This document shows, piece by piece, positions 1 to 9,185 of a stretch of 31,036 bases of DNA. The translations under genes and the position numbers were made by a program. The notes beneath the pieces were generated by a model that saw only the letters and a list, made by a program, of their open reading frames with translations, was not told the DNA's origin and did no database searches. Source of the stretch: Basidiobolus meristosporus CBS 931.73 (taxonomy: Eukaryota > Basidiobolomycota > Basidiobolomycetes > Basidiobolales > Basidiobolaceae); NCBI GenBank assembly GCA_002104905.1, contig MCFE01000842.1:1-31036 (forward strand), given 5' to 3'. How positions within the stretch are numbered: the stretch's first letter is position 1; each line of letters opens with the position of its first letter.

Positions 1-2
1 GC

Positions 3-355
3 ATGGATGCTTCAGATTATGCAATTGGTGGAGTGTTGAGTCAATAACACAAGGGAAAGGACTACCCTGTTGCCTTTAAATCCAAGAAACTGAACTCAGC
101 AGAACAAAACTACCTGGTGCATGAGAAGTAGATGCTTGCTATAATACACTGTTTGAAGACATGGAGATGCTATATTGAAGGAGTCAAATGCACTGTGAAG
201 ACTGATCATGCCTCCCTCATGTATATTTTTACTCAGAAGGTACTCTCTAGAAGAATGACAAGATGGAGTGAATACATTCAGCAATTTGACTTAGAGATTG
301 TCTACTGCCCTGGAAAAAACAGCACAGTTGCTGATGCCTTATCAAGATTAGAACA
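3..355 (+). pseudogene. gypsy RNase H domain, broken
   Basis: The frame from position 3 begins MDASDYAIGGVLSQ, the start of the Ty3/gypsy RNase H, which degrades the RNA strand of the RNA/DNA hybrid during reverse transcription. The catalytic Asp of DAS is present. A TAA at about 43 follows GVLSQ. A TAG at about 129 replaces the catalytic Glu expected in HEKE. The frame then stays open through TDHASL and ends with the typical VADALSRLE around 350. The loss of the Glu alone would abolish activity. The domain assignment is secure; RT lies to the left, outside the window. Confidence 0.9.
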
Positions 356-430
356 AGTTACACAACTCAACTTGGTGCATGAATCAGATTGGCCTAGCCT
401 ATTACCAAAGTACTTGGAGGACCAAGCCAC

Positions 431-1653
431 TCCTAATGAGGTGGATGAAGATATAAAGAAGATAATCCGTGATGATGCAAGCAATTTGTAGTACAGGATG
501 AAACACTCTACCAAATTGTTGATGGAAGCCCTATTGCCTATTGCCCTGATGTTTCTTGCCTAGATTTAATACATAAGCTACACAATGGATATGAACATCT
601 TGGAATTGAAGGAATCTATAGCCTTGTGAATGCCAGAGCATGGTGGCCCAGAATGAAACAAGACATTTAGAAGCTAGTGAAAACATGCCCAAACTGCCAA
701 ATCAATCAAGGCCAGCCACAAAGAATTGCCAACCTCTTCCTTTTGGAGCCTGTAAGACCATTTGAGAGATGGGGAATTGACTTTATTGGAAGACTGCCAA
801 CCACCAGGAAATGCAACTGTTGGATCCTAGCAGCAATTGACCATGCCACCAAATGGCCAGTTGCTAAAGCTGTACCTATAGCCAGTGAATAAGAAGTTGG
901 AAGTTTCATCTACCATGAGATCCTTATGAAATTTGGATGCCCTGTAGAGATTCTATTCAACAAAGGTGCAAACTCTATGGCAAAGACATTGGAAGCTTAC
1001 CTGGAAATGCAGTAGATCAAACACTGGAAAACCTTGGCTTATCACCCCAGAACTAATGGAGTCACTGAATGGTTTAATGGATTAATTGGAAAATGCAGAC
1101 CAAGTATGCAAATGGAGTTGTCAGTAAATGGGATGAGTATATAGACCAAGCACTCTTTGCATGCAGAGTCAGAGTACACAATACCACCCAGCAATTGCCA
1201 TTTTACTTAGTGTATGGATGTGAACCTAGGATTCCAGGAGATCTCACACAACCAAAGCTCACAGACACCTTAGAAGATGAACTCAGTCAGCCAAGGAGAC
1301 ACCAGTAGCTGGAACAAAGACGTCAAGAGGCACAGACCAAAGTATCTCAAAGTGCAGAAAAGATGAAGCAAAGATTTGATAAGATTATAGCACCAGAAGC
1401 ATTGACAGTTGGGAGCTTTGTATTGCTAAGAAACAACACTTGGAAGAAGTTTGAGCCACAATGGACAGGACTATTCAAGATCATCAGAGAATGTTCATTT
1501 GCAACTTACCAACTAGTGGACAAACAAGGCAATATCCGGGAAGACTTAGTGCATAGGAACAGACTCAAGCTTGCAAGACTTGCTGATAATACTGAACCAT
1601 TAAGATATTGGTATCACAAGAAAAGAGATTCAGGAGAACCCTCTCATCTTTAG
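431..1653 (+). pseudogene. gypsy integrase, broken copy 1
   Basis: This inserts element cDNA into the genome. Visible parts are the HHCC zinc finger (GHLG-like His region near 590-605, CPNC near 685), the core with GIDFIG (first catalytic Asp at 779-781), HPRTNGVTE with the catalytic Glu near 1065, and a C-terminal DNA-binding part ending with LVHRNRLKLARLAD. The second catalytic Asp is Asn (FNKG, 959-961). Breaks include a one-base deletion near 488, in-frame TAG/TAA near 668, 890, 1012 and 1305, and a one-base deletion near 1092. Several stops match Gln codons in the copy at 15131-16345 (CAA or CAG to TAA or TAG). One Arg of TERFN is Trp here, a CGG to TGG change. Confidence 0.92.
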
Positions 1654-1663
1654 CAGGGGAGAA
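1652..1663 (+). other. polypurine tract of gypsy copy 1
   Basis: AGCAGGGGAGAA lies between the integrase stop codon (1651-1653) and the LTR start TGTTATG. This is where plus-strand priming occurs in LTR retrotransposons. The identical tract precedes the LTR at 16356. Confidence 0.8.
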
Positions 1664-2031
1664 TGTTATGATCTGCTGCTTGAATGTTTAAGTTAGATCA
1701 GTTTTTAGTCAAATCAATTAGTTTAAGTTTAGGTTATCAGTATATCAGTATTATCTATCAAATCAGTAACATTAGTCAGCAAATGAGTCAGCAGATCCTT
1801 ATCAGACAGAAATAGATATGTTAAGTAGGATCTTACTGAGTGATGATGATGAAATTAAATGAGTCATCAGCCACAGCCTACATTAGGAAATACAATTAGT
1901 CAGCAATTGATCTGGCAAGATGTATATAAGGAGGTGCTGGAACCTCAATAAAAATCAGTTCAAGTTTTAGTGAATACAATACTAGCTAAACTCCCTATTC
2001 CTCTACAACTCTTGTACCAAGACTTGTAACA
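1664..2031 (+). repeat. gypsy LTR, copy 1 (3' LTR, 368 bp)
   Basis: It begins TGTTATGATC and ends ACTTGTAACA, with 5-bp inverted termini TGTTA/TAACA. It contains a TATA-like TATATAA (about 1923-1929) and an AATAAA signal (about 1947), so promoter and poly(A) elements are recognisable. Full-length relatives are at 16356-16722, 17433-17799 and 4576-4945. Confidence 0.9.
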
Positions 2032-2379
2032 TGGTCTCATTTAGCAGCTAAATATTTACTTAAGAATTCTAGACTATTCTTAGTCACTGCAGGACAAATT
2101 TACAGCCCCAACTTTGCAAGTTTCTTCAGATCTATGATCCTATGTATATTCCCTATAGTCAAGATCAAATTAACACTTTTACCAAGTGGTAGGTACTCAC
2201 CCTGAAGCTTTTAGAGAATGCTCCTGAATATTGAGAAGCCCTCCTTATTCAGTATTGCAGCTGCATTTCTTTTACAAAGGTATAAATGCTGAGCCTCTTT
2301 GAGAAAAAATAGCAGTTCAGCTATTATCACTATAACTTGATAAGTTTCTTATATCCAAATCACTTCTTGAATTACAAGA
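2032..2379 (+). repeat. copia LTR, sense, 5' end missing
   Basis: From CATTTAGCAGCTAAAT through CTATAGTCAAGATCAAATTA and GGTATAAATGCTGAG to CACTTCTTGAATTACAAGA the sequence follows, in sense orientation, the LTR seen reversed at 24382-24749. About the first 20 LTR bases are absent where the gypsy LTR ends. The likely cause is that gypsy copy 1 inserted inside this LTR, with the missing start lying left of the window. A TATA-like TATAAAT is retained near 2281. Confidence 0.75.
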
Positions 2380-2436
2380 GCAGCTTCAAGTCATATCAAA
2401 TAGCTGAGCTGGTGTTATAGGCATAGTATTAATATG

Positions 2437-2995
2437 CAAGGTGTCTAATAATAGTGTCTCTGTCCCAAATGTGAGACACCCTTCACATTTCTTACAGCAA
2501 GAATTTAGTAATCATTGATTTGCAATGGTTTAATTTGGATTGCAAAAAAATTGTTTGGTTCAAGTCAGATGCTACCAGTTTAAAGCAACTTTATTATCTT
2601 CCAGTTTTTTTTCCTTGGTATCAATGCCAAAGCTTTTGGTAGCAATTATCATTGCACACCCAAATTTCTTCCTTGTTATCTATCATCTTGATTAATAGTG
2701 TGTTCATGGTCTGTATCTTGTCTTCAGGTTGATGATTGCTGAGCTGTAGCCTGAGCATGCTGAATTATTCCATAAAATGCTCTACACCTTAAAGCAAAAT
2801 TGTGCTCAAGTCTTCTTGGTTCCCAAAGTTGAGGCACAGACATATGTGACTGGAGCATTCTGTACAAATTGAGTGCAGCATCTGCATCAAATCCCCTCAC
2901 TCTCAGCTCATTGTTAATCTCAATATTTGTTAATTTCTTTTTACATGCATCTGCAGTCATGCTGATGTTTAAATACTCATGGCACAGCTTTCAGC
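2437..2995 (-). pseudogene. unknown repeated gene family H, copy 1 (internally deleted)
   Basis: This is a minus-strand relative of 13675-14622. Both copies share the block with TCAAATCCCCTCAC followed by CTCAGCTCATT (about 2905-2935 and 14478-14505), the stretch around GATTTGCAATGG (2518 and 13740) and the AAATGTGAGAC block (2466 and 13690). On the minus strand an open piece of 78 codons (2724-2960) contains NELRVRGFDADAALNLY, matching a similar LRVRGF segment in the other copy. About 370 bp present in the other copy are missing here. I do not recognise the family. There is no catalytic motif; conservation in two copies is the only sign that it was a gene. Confidence 0.5.
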
Positions 2996-3145
2996 TCAAA
3001 TTCTTGTGTTTCTGTAAGCTACCCAGGGTAACCAGCTGTGCTAAATAATGAATAGCACCCAATGCGGGGGTAATCAGTTAAGTAATGCAAAGTTGGGTTG
3101 GGTGCAACAAGCAACTAATTTTTATCAGGAAAACTCCACCAAGAT

Positions 3146-3772
3146 ATGCCGGATTTCTTGTGGTCACAAGCCAACTTCTACACCATTCAATATGGAATTC
3201 ACACAAACAAAAGCCAGAGCGCACCTATAAGGGGGACTAGAATCCAGCAGGGAGAAGGAATATATTGGCTAAATACCAAGAAGTTCTTTGCCAATATTCA
3301 GGAGGTATTCATGGCAGAAGTAGCAACAACTAAGCATATGTTTGCAAGATGTATATGCTACCAGCAGTACAAAGTATATGGCAACTTTGCAAGTATCACA
3401 CTAAAAAGCCATAAAGTTGAGGTGATAGAAGTATGTCAATTGCGGCAGGTGTGCGCGTTTGTTGAGGTTAGTAAGCAGGAGGCCATAGTTTTTTTTGATT
3501 CAAACTATATGTGGAAACCCAAGGTAGTAGTGGGTAAGCAAATAAAGAAAGGTGATTCTACAGTGGAATATATGAATTGCACAAGGGGAGGTAGAAAAGG
3601 GAAATACCATTTGGTAAATTGGTATGGTAGCATTATATATAACCAGTGGCAGGCCATCATACTGCCAAAAAAATGCCATCAGAGTCTTGCTGTGAGGCTG
3701 TCAAAATACTGTCAAGTTTCTTGCCATATAGGACAATTGGAAGTCCTGGCCAACTGGATCCACTTAAAATAG
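3146..3772 (+). CDS. unknown open frame of 208 codons in repeat R
   Basis: An uninterrupted ATG-to-TAG frame, the longest in the window outside the gypsy integrase. The predicted protein is soluble-looking and basic, with no signal peptide or membrane segment. It has scattered Cys (for example FARCICY near residue 67 and VEVCQL near 95) and a Lys/Gly-rich stretch (RGGRKGKYHL near 150) followed by aromatic WYGSIIYNQW. I recognise no domain. Homologous DNA at 23700-24060 and 21165-21405 does not keep this frame open. It may be a real gene carried by a repeat, an exon piece, or chance; the length and the higher CpG content favour the first two. No promoter evidence was seen. Confidence 0.35.
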   Translation: MPDFLWSQANFYTIQYGIHTNKSQSAPIRGTRIQQGEGIYWLNTKKFFANIQEVFMAEVATTKHMFARCICYQQYKVYGNFASITLKSHKVEVIEVCQLRQVCAFVEVSKQEAIVFFDSNYMWKPKVVVGKQIKKGDSTVEYMNCTRGGRKGKYHLVNWYGSIIYNQWQAIILPKKCHQSLAVRLSKYCQVSCHIGQLEVLANWIHLK

Positions 3773-4027
3773 TAATTGAGGCTAAAAGACCGCATCAATA
3801 ACATGCAAATATCATCACAGCACCAATCAAAAATTGTCAAGTTTTATCCGTTTATTTGGCTGTAAAATTTGCAAAACACCGTCATGATCTTGTTATAAGA
3901 TTGTCAGGAGGGTCACTAATTCCAAGCTGCTGTTATTAAGACAGTCTCTGAGCGGGATCTTGACGGATGATCTGGATTGGATCCACATGCGGGACCAAAT
4001 TATTTTTCATAGGGAGCAGGGCACACT

Positions 4028-4291
4028 GTGTTAAGTCTAAAGCACTGTGTGACACTCACAGGCAATGTCATATGGCTTAGTGGGCAATTTGCTGGAAGTA
4101 AATCTGACAAAGCGCATTGGGTGGGAGAGCTTCCAGAGTTCTGCAGAGAAGAGAAGTGTGTAGCAGAATTGACTTATACAGAGAAGGGTTGCCACAGATC
4201 AGGACTTATTGCAGTTGATATGAGGCCAAGGAATGGGTTGCTTAGCAGGAAGCAAAAGCTATACAATAAGATATTTAGTTTTTCAGAATAA
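4028..4291 (+). CDS. small unknown open frame (87 codons)
   Basis: An open frame 256 bp after the 208-codon frame, within the same CpG-richer block. It starts at TTG in the available call; the first ATG is near 4067. No domain, signal peptide or membrane segment is evident. It could be a downstream exon of the same unknown gene or chance. There is no independent support. Confidence 0.15.
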   Translation: MLSLKHCVTLTGNVIWLSGQFAGSKSDKAHWVGELPEFCREEKCVAELTYTEKGCHRSGLIAVDMRPRNGLLSRKQKLYNKIFSFSE

Positions 4292-4575
4292 GAGTAGAGC
4301 CAAGATATTGATATCTGAGAAGATTCTGAATATTGGCAGGTAAATACTGAAAGGCTAATTCTCTTCTACAGTCCATGTGTCCACCATTTTAGTCAGGGTG
4401 GAGATAACATTGAGAGGCAATGCTACAACATCAAGGAATCAGGGAATATCATAAGGCCCACAGTGGAGTTTTGAAGCATTTATTGCCATACATACAGGTT
4501 GCAGCACTTCATCAAGAGCTGTTCTCAAAAACAAATACTTGAGTATTACCAGGACTCATTGTAAGCCCTGGCAGA
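4292..4575. other. no recognised feature
   Basis: Unique-looking AT-rich sequence between repeat R and a solo gypsy LTR. No frame, LTR terminus or inverted repeat could be supported. Confidence 0.5.
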
Positions 4576-4945
4576 TATTGTGATCTGCTGCTCAAATGTC
4601 TGAGTTAGAGCAACTTTTAGCCAAATCAATTAGTTTAATGTTGAGCCTATCAGTATAACAGTACTATCTATCTTATCTGAAGTAATGGTTAGTAAATGAG
4701 TCAGCATATCCCTATCAAACAAAAATAGATATATTGAGTAAGTCTTAATTGCGTGATGATGATGCAATCATATGAGTTGTCAGCCACATCTGTAATCAGG
4801 AAATACTATCAGTCAGCTACTGACCTAACAAAATGTATCTTAGAAGCTGCTGGAGCCTCAATAACAATCAGTTCAAGTTTTAGCAAATAAAATACCAGCT
4901 AAACTCCCTGTTCCTCTACAACTCTTACATCAAGACTTATATATA
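4576..4945 (+). repeat. solo gypsy LTR
   Basis: It aligns end to end with the gypsy LTRs: TGATCTGCTGCT at the left, CAATTAGTTTAA, GTGATGATGATG and AGTCAGCTACTGACC inside, CTAAACTCCCTGTTCC and CAAGACTT at the right. No integrase or polypurine tract precedes it, so it is a solo LTR, probably from LTR-LTR recombination. Flanks GCAGA (4571-4575) and GCACA (4946-4950) could be a target-site duplication with one mismatch. The terminal TGTTA is decayed to TATTG, so it is older than copies 1 and 2. Confidence 0.8.
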
Positions 4946-5268
4946 GCACAGAAGAGGTGCCAGAACTTGTAGTGCTGACCAAGGATCATAATGAATTGGA
5001 TCTGATGAGCAAACAATAGCTCTATGCTGTAGGTTTTTCACTAAAGCTATGGAAAAAGTTCATTACAGCAGAAATACCTATGGAATGTTGGATGTTTGTT
5101 GAGTTCCAGCTTGCATCATTTGGATCCTCATGCAGGATCAAATTATTCTCCATAGGATGCAATGGGACTAAATATCTATACTACAAGCATAAAGTGGAGA
5201 AAGCAGATTTCTGCCACCATTGTATCCATTCTTTTGTACATCTTGCCTGGTGGGTAGAGAAGAATTGA
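4946..5268. other. weakly repeated sequence, no gene recognised
   Basis: The part at 5125-5170 resembles 3970-4020 in repeat R. A 62-codon frame at 5080-5268 has no recognisable domain and overlaps another frame; I do not call it a gene. Confidence 0.4.
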
Positions 5269-5412
5269 CTCTGTTTGGCCTTGTATTAGTTTCCTATGGA
5301 GTACATATTTTTGGAGTTAGAAAACATGACAAGCTGGAAGTGATATCATATTCTACCCTAACTGCATATACTTCATTCCCATCAATGATAGATGTAATGA
5401 GTGGCATATAGA
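5269..5412 (+). pseudogene. possible copia RNase H remnant
   Basis: Translation gives ...GVRKHDKLEVISYSTLTAYTSF, which can be laid against the copia RNase H motif (KKQPTVAQSTTEAAYMA at about 20937-20990). The next bases, from about 5413, match the bases that follow the RNase H of copia A at about 21120. The protein match is weak and the positional argument carries most of the weight. Confidence 0.35.
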
Positions 5413-5697
5413 GGGTAGCCAGAACAATGTGGTTAATGCCCAGCCAATATATTCACGTAAAGTCACCTATTTCTTTGACATGGTAATGCTAAGCTGTCAC
5501 AATGCATAGGTCATAGCATTTTTAAGACAAAATTTGGTTGCATGCAACAAGCAGCTGGTTTGTTTTAGGGCTACTTTAATAATGTAAACTCAGTATCTCC
5601 AGGGTACAACCAGGTTTCTACATTTTAAATACAAAACTTACATGAAAGAAATCAGAGTGAGCTGATCAGAGGGACTGAATTCTACCAGAAGAATGGA
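5413..5697 (+). repeat. repeat R fragment (left part)
   Basis: It matches 21120-21403 over its full length (shared ATGGTAATGCTAAGCTGTC, TTTGGTTGCATGCAA, ACATTTTAAATACAAAA, AGTGAGCTGATCAGAGGGAC), and 3048-3300 more weakly. No open frame is maintained. It ends where the antisense copia LTR begins, as in the other copy. Confidence 0.7.
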
Positions 5698-5818
5698 TGT
5701 ATGCTACAGCCAATGTATTAACTTGTAATTATGGATCTTATTGAGAGGTTATAATAATATTTGAACTGTTGTTTCTTCATAAAGCAGCTCAGTATAAGCA
5801 TTGTCTTAGTGGTTGTAC

Positions 5819-6167
5819 TGTTGAAATAATTAGGAGTCCACCTAATTATTAATATATTATGAACTAGCACTTAGTGAAATGATATATTACAGATTATCAA
5901 CATGGAAAACAGTTCGTAAGATATTTACTAATTATTAGGAATTAGCAAAGTACAGAATTTTAGGAAAATCTGAAACTTGTCCAAATGAGCTGAAACTTGG
6001 CACATGTACTCCTGAGACTACCCTAATAATGACCAAATAGTCACATTTACGTAGTTCTGCAATAAGTATAAATACTGTGTTGCAACTCAATAAAACATCA
6101 AGTGAATATCATGTAAATCTTCTAATTCTCCAATTCACGTGCAATATATCTCTCTAATATTTCAGCA
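5819..6167 (+). repeat. left LTR of the non-autonomous element
   Basis: 349 bp with inverted ends TGTTGAAA/TTTCAGCA. A TATA box TATAAATA lies at 6067-6074 and an AATAAA at about 6090, so transcription start and polyadenylation sites are plausible here. The CpG in TACGTAG (about 6050) is TpG in the right LTR. Confidence 0.92.
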
Positions 6168-8612
6168 GGTCATGAGCCCCAAGCTTGCTTTATCTTGGCT
6201 GTCTACTTTGCTCTAGTGCTGTGTCTTTATTCTGGAGAAAGACCTCCTGGTCTACCTGAAGTTACAAAAGACAGAAAAGTACTGCCGCTGCAAAGAACTG
6301 CTAGATGGGATATATTGTTTTGAAGAGAGAGGCCTTTGCCCTTAAAGAAGACCCTAAGCAAAGAAAAAGGTCATATGTCAAGGAGATCATGTTGGACAAA
6401 TTTCAAAAGTTATGGAATATGCAGAAGGATGAAGTTTGAGAAAAATGTGTAATCCAAGCAAGGAGTCAAGATTGTAGTCACTTGAAATGAAATGATGCGC
6501 AAACACTTTGATGCAGCCTGCTGCCCTGGTTTGGAGGTGAACTTGCCAACAGATATATGGATCAGCTTGTCCAAACTCTGAGGATCAAAATGATATATAA
6601 TACCTATATATTTGGCCGAAGATCAGTGATCTCAGATATGCCAACTTAGGAGTGGTGTGCATGATATATCAGTGGTACTATTTTCAGTACCAATGATCCT
6701 GAGGCTCTGTGAGACACTTATTAGACAAGCTACATGTCTACATCAAGTATCAGATACAGTGGGAGGAGATACATCCATATATGTTGAAGCATGGAATTTC
6801 TACCGCCATCAAGAAAAGTGCTACTGGAGACCTTAACCAACGTATATGCATATAGTCTCTATATACACTATAGAATATGCATGAAGTACTATCAAGGAGT
6901 GTACTAGTGGCCCTACACTAGTACATATATCACATAGATACAGTGATGAAGGATCATTTATATTAACATGGATCAGATGTTAATCATGCCATTTGGATCA
7001 GATCAAGTTACTTACAGCTCCCAGCTACGGGCCAAACTGCAATGATGATATCTGCCACCAAGATGCCGAGAGAAATGGCTTTTTAAGGAAGTTTATTTGA
7101 TCAAATTTGATCAAGCCTGTGAAAAGTTATGACAGATCCAAATGGATGACCAATTTGGTTGAAACATCTCAGAATAGATATGTTTTGAGGACAGGAGGCT
7201 CCTGAACACTCTGGGAGATCTAACAAACTGTGGATATGCTACCTGTATGGTCCAGATCTAGATCAATAAGGAAGTTCCAGCAACCAGCATCTTTAAGACC
7301 AGATATGGAACAAAAACCTACCGCCAATAAGTTGCCAGTTTCTAAATGGAGTTAGGTGATACCTAGGCCAGATTTGGACTATCTAGCATACTAGATATGA
7401 TCCAGTTATCCTACCACACAAGGATAGTGGAGTGTTGTTGCTAAGGAAAGCAGCAGAGCAGTCCAAGAGAACCGACGTACTCAGAGGCAACATCACAATT
7501 ATGGTGAACAATGAAGTCAACTTACTTGCAGTGGAGGCTAGAGAAGTGGTACCAAGGGCCAACCTAAGGGTTATAATGGGTCCAGAAGATCATGGACTTG
7601 TCTATTTGCACTGTCAACCGAGCTCTATGCTGGAAAGCTCTATCAGAAGTAACAGTGGCTTATCAGAGCCATTATGGTAGATTTATGCAATTGCAAAGTG
7701 CCAGATCAGGTTGTACTGTTCAAGCGCAATAGTACATATGAGACCATATCTATCCTGTTTAGGATTAGGCCTCTATGAATAGCTGCCAATCAAGCTGTGG
7801 TATTCTGTGATACCAAATCAAGCCTATCAAGATGCAAAGGGAAGATCTGAATACCGTAACAGTGATATCAGTCCAAGAAAGTTATGCCTGGATCAGAAGG
7901 AAATATATGATCTATCTCAGTCAGTTTTAGAAGGCAGGAAGCACCAGAAGACGTAGCTTCAGTGGAAGTACAATATCCCAGATCAGGAATGAAGAAAAGC
8001 TAGGCTAGATACCATTGAAGGCACTAGTCCGGAAGAGGAAATAATTGGTCAATCGGCAAAGAATAAAGCAACTACAATGCTGATCTTTGTTGGTCTCAGC
8101 AGATCATATATGGAGTATGTGAGGAAAGTTACTATCCAGATCCAGTTATGAATATATGGAGGATAGTCTAAGTGAATTAGATTATAGACCAGAACTGTGG
8201 ATGATCCAGATCTACTGGAGAGAAGACCACTTCCTAACTTTGCCAATTATTGACCAATTTTACTCAAATAAGAAACAGCAGAGAGCCTGAGAATGCAGCT
8301 CTCTGATGATACAAACTATGCTGGGATTTAATCAGTATCTGAAAAGTTTTACTCCGATCAAATTGATGATACTCATTCATAGATATTTGTGATGAGATCA
8401 GAGTTCAGACTCAAAGCAATTTGATCTGAAGTATGTAATTAACAGTATGGACTTATACTCAGTTATTACAGATAATATGCAATCCTTAACATATATTAGA
8501 GAATACATTAGTCCAATAGGTTAGATGGTTAATTGCAGGTTTAATTTCAACCGCAAGATACACAACACCACAGCAAGTTCATAAGTATATGAATATGTTA
8601 TGTGAGTGGGAG
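6168..8612. other. internal region without recognised coding sequence
   Basis: 2.4 kb between the LTRs. The longest frame (7432-7680, 82 codons, TTG start) has no known domain and no homologous copy in the window to test it. The region is rich in AGATC/GATCT-like words (CCAGATC, GATCAG, AGATCT recur), giving a compositional flavour different from the copia and gypsy coding stretches. I see no zinc knuckle, DTG protease, DDE core or RT motif. Confidence 0.6.
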
Positions 8613-8961
8613 TGTTGAAATAATTAGGAGTCCACCTAATTATTAATATATTATGAACTAGCACTTAGTGAAGTGATATATTTCAGATTATCAACATGGA
8701 AAACAGTTTGTAAGATATTTACTAATTATCAAGAATTAGAGAAGTACAGAATTTTAGGAAAATCTGAAACTTGTCCAAATGAGCTGAAACTTGGCACATG
8801 TACTCCTGAGACTCCCCTAATAATGATCAAATAGTCACATTTATGTAGTTCTGCAATAAGTATAAATACAGTGTTGCAACTCAATAAAACACCAAGTGAA
8901 TATCATGCAAATCTTCTAATTCTCCAATTCACTTCCAATATATCTCTCTAATGTTTCAACA
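8613..8961 (+). repeat. right LTR of the non-autonomous element
   Basis: 349 bp, direct repeat of 5819-6167 with 17 substitutions and no gap. TATAAATA at 8861-8868. It ends in a perfect TTTCAACA. The target duplication TGTAC follows at once. Confidence 0.92.
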
Positions 8962-9106
8962 TGTACAGCTATAATACTAAGCTAGGAGAATTTTGCAATA
9001 GTCAAGAGTATTCAGTAAAGTTTTGGGGTAAATACAAAAGACTTCTTCCGTTGGATAGTGCCACATTGAGCCATGAGTGCCAAATGATGCCATAGTATGC
9101 CAAGGA

Positions 9107-9130
9107 GGCCAAGTGAGCCTATACTTGGCC
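9107..9130. repeat. perfect 8-bp hairpin inside the left arm
   Basis: GGCCAAGT (9107-9114), loop GAGCCTAT, ACTTGGCC (9123-9130). The right arm carries the same hairpin in reverse near 9680-9703. Confidence 0.8.
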
Positions 9131-9137
9131 ATAGAGT

Positions 9138-9185
9138 GTGAAACACAGCTCTGCATCTTCATGCAAAGCAGCCCCTGTGTTTCAC
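9138..9185. repeat. 11-bp inverted repeat inside the left arm
   Basis: GTGAAACACAG (9138-9148) pairs with CTGTGTTTCAC (9175-9185) across 26 bases. The equivalent lies in the right arm, where one adjacent base differs. It adds a second level of palindromic structure to the element. Confidence 0.75.

Larger units (their letters stand above)
1..2031 (+). mobile_element. Ty3/gypsy retrotransposon, copy 1 (3' part, enters from the left)
   Basis: The window opens inside a gypsy polyprotein. In order it shows RNase H (3-350), an integrase zinc finger and core (431-1110), the integrase C-terminus (1110-1653), a polypurine tract (1652-1663) and an LTR (1664-2031). This pol order with integrase last is the Ty3/gypsy arrangement. 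The reading frame is broken by several stops and at least two frameshifts, so the copy is dead. Its closest relative here is the copy at 15121-16722. The DNA directly after the LTR is a copia LTR lacking its first ~20 bases, which suggests this element landed in a copia LTR. Confidence 0.93.
3040..4330 (+). repeat. repeat R, longest copy (CpG-richer)
   Basis: Segments of this block recur. 3048-3300 matches about 5460-5700 and 21165-21405 (shared GGGACTAGAATCC near 3233 and 21379). 3340-3480 matches about 23720-23860. 3970-4020 resembles 5125-5170 (TGGATCC, CATGC, CAAATTATT in order). I count 12 CpG between 3065 and 4113, far above the surrounding elements, which suggests a younger or less methylated sequence. 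No LTR, terminal inverted repeat or known domain was found, so the class is unknown. Confidence 0.5.
5819..8961 (+). mobile_element. complete LTR retrotransposon without recognisable genes (3,143 bp)
   Basis: Two 349-bp direct LTRs (5819-6167 and 8613-8961) flank 2,445 bp. They begin TGTTGAAAT and end ATTTCAGCA or GTTTCAACA. I count 17 differences, all substitutions, about 95% identity. The 5-bp target duplication TGTAC is exact (5814-5818 and 8962-8966). A primer-binding-site-like GGTCATGAGCCCC follows the left LTR and a purine tract GAGTGGGAG precedes the right one. It is structurally complete, but I find no gag, protease, integrase or RT motif on either strand. It is therefore probably non-autonomous and moved by the proteins of another element, most likely copia-type. 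Confidence 0.92.

Noticed and set aside
706-909. Minus-strand frames opposite the gypsy integrase (also 15397-15600)
   Set aside because: Shadows of a well supported plus-strand integrase; they recur only because the integrase copies are similar.
2032-2045. TGGTCTCA after the gypsy LTR as a primer-binding site (which would make 1664-2031 a left LTR)
   Set aside because: The following bases align with a copia LTR interior, and integrase plus polypurine tract precede the LTR, so it is a right LTR and the TGG is fortuitous.
7432-7680. 82-codon open frame inside the non-autonomous LTR element
   Set aside because: TTG start, no recognisable motif and no second copy in the window to test conservation; length is unremarkable.
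8049-8246. Minus-strand 65-codon frame with hydrophobic stretch
   Set aside because: Non-ATG start and no supporting context inside the retroelement interior; chance is likely.
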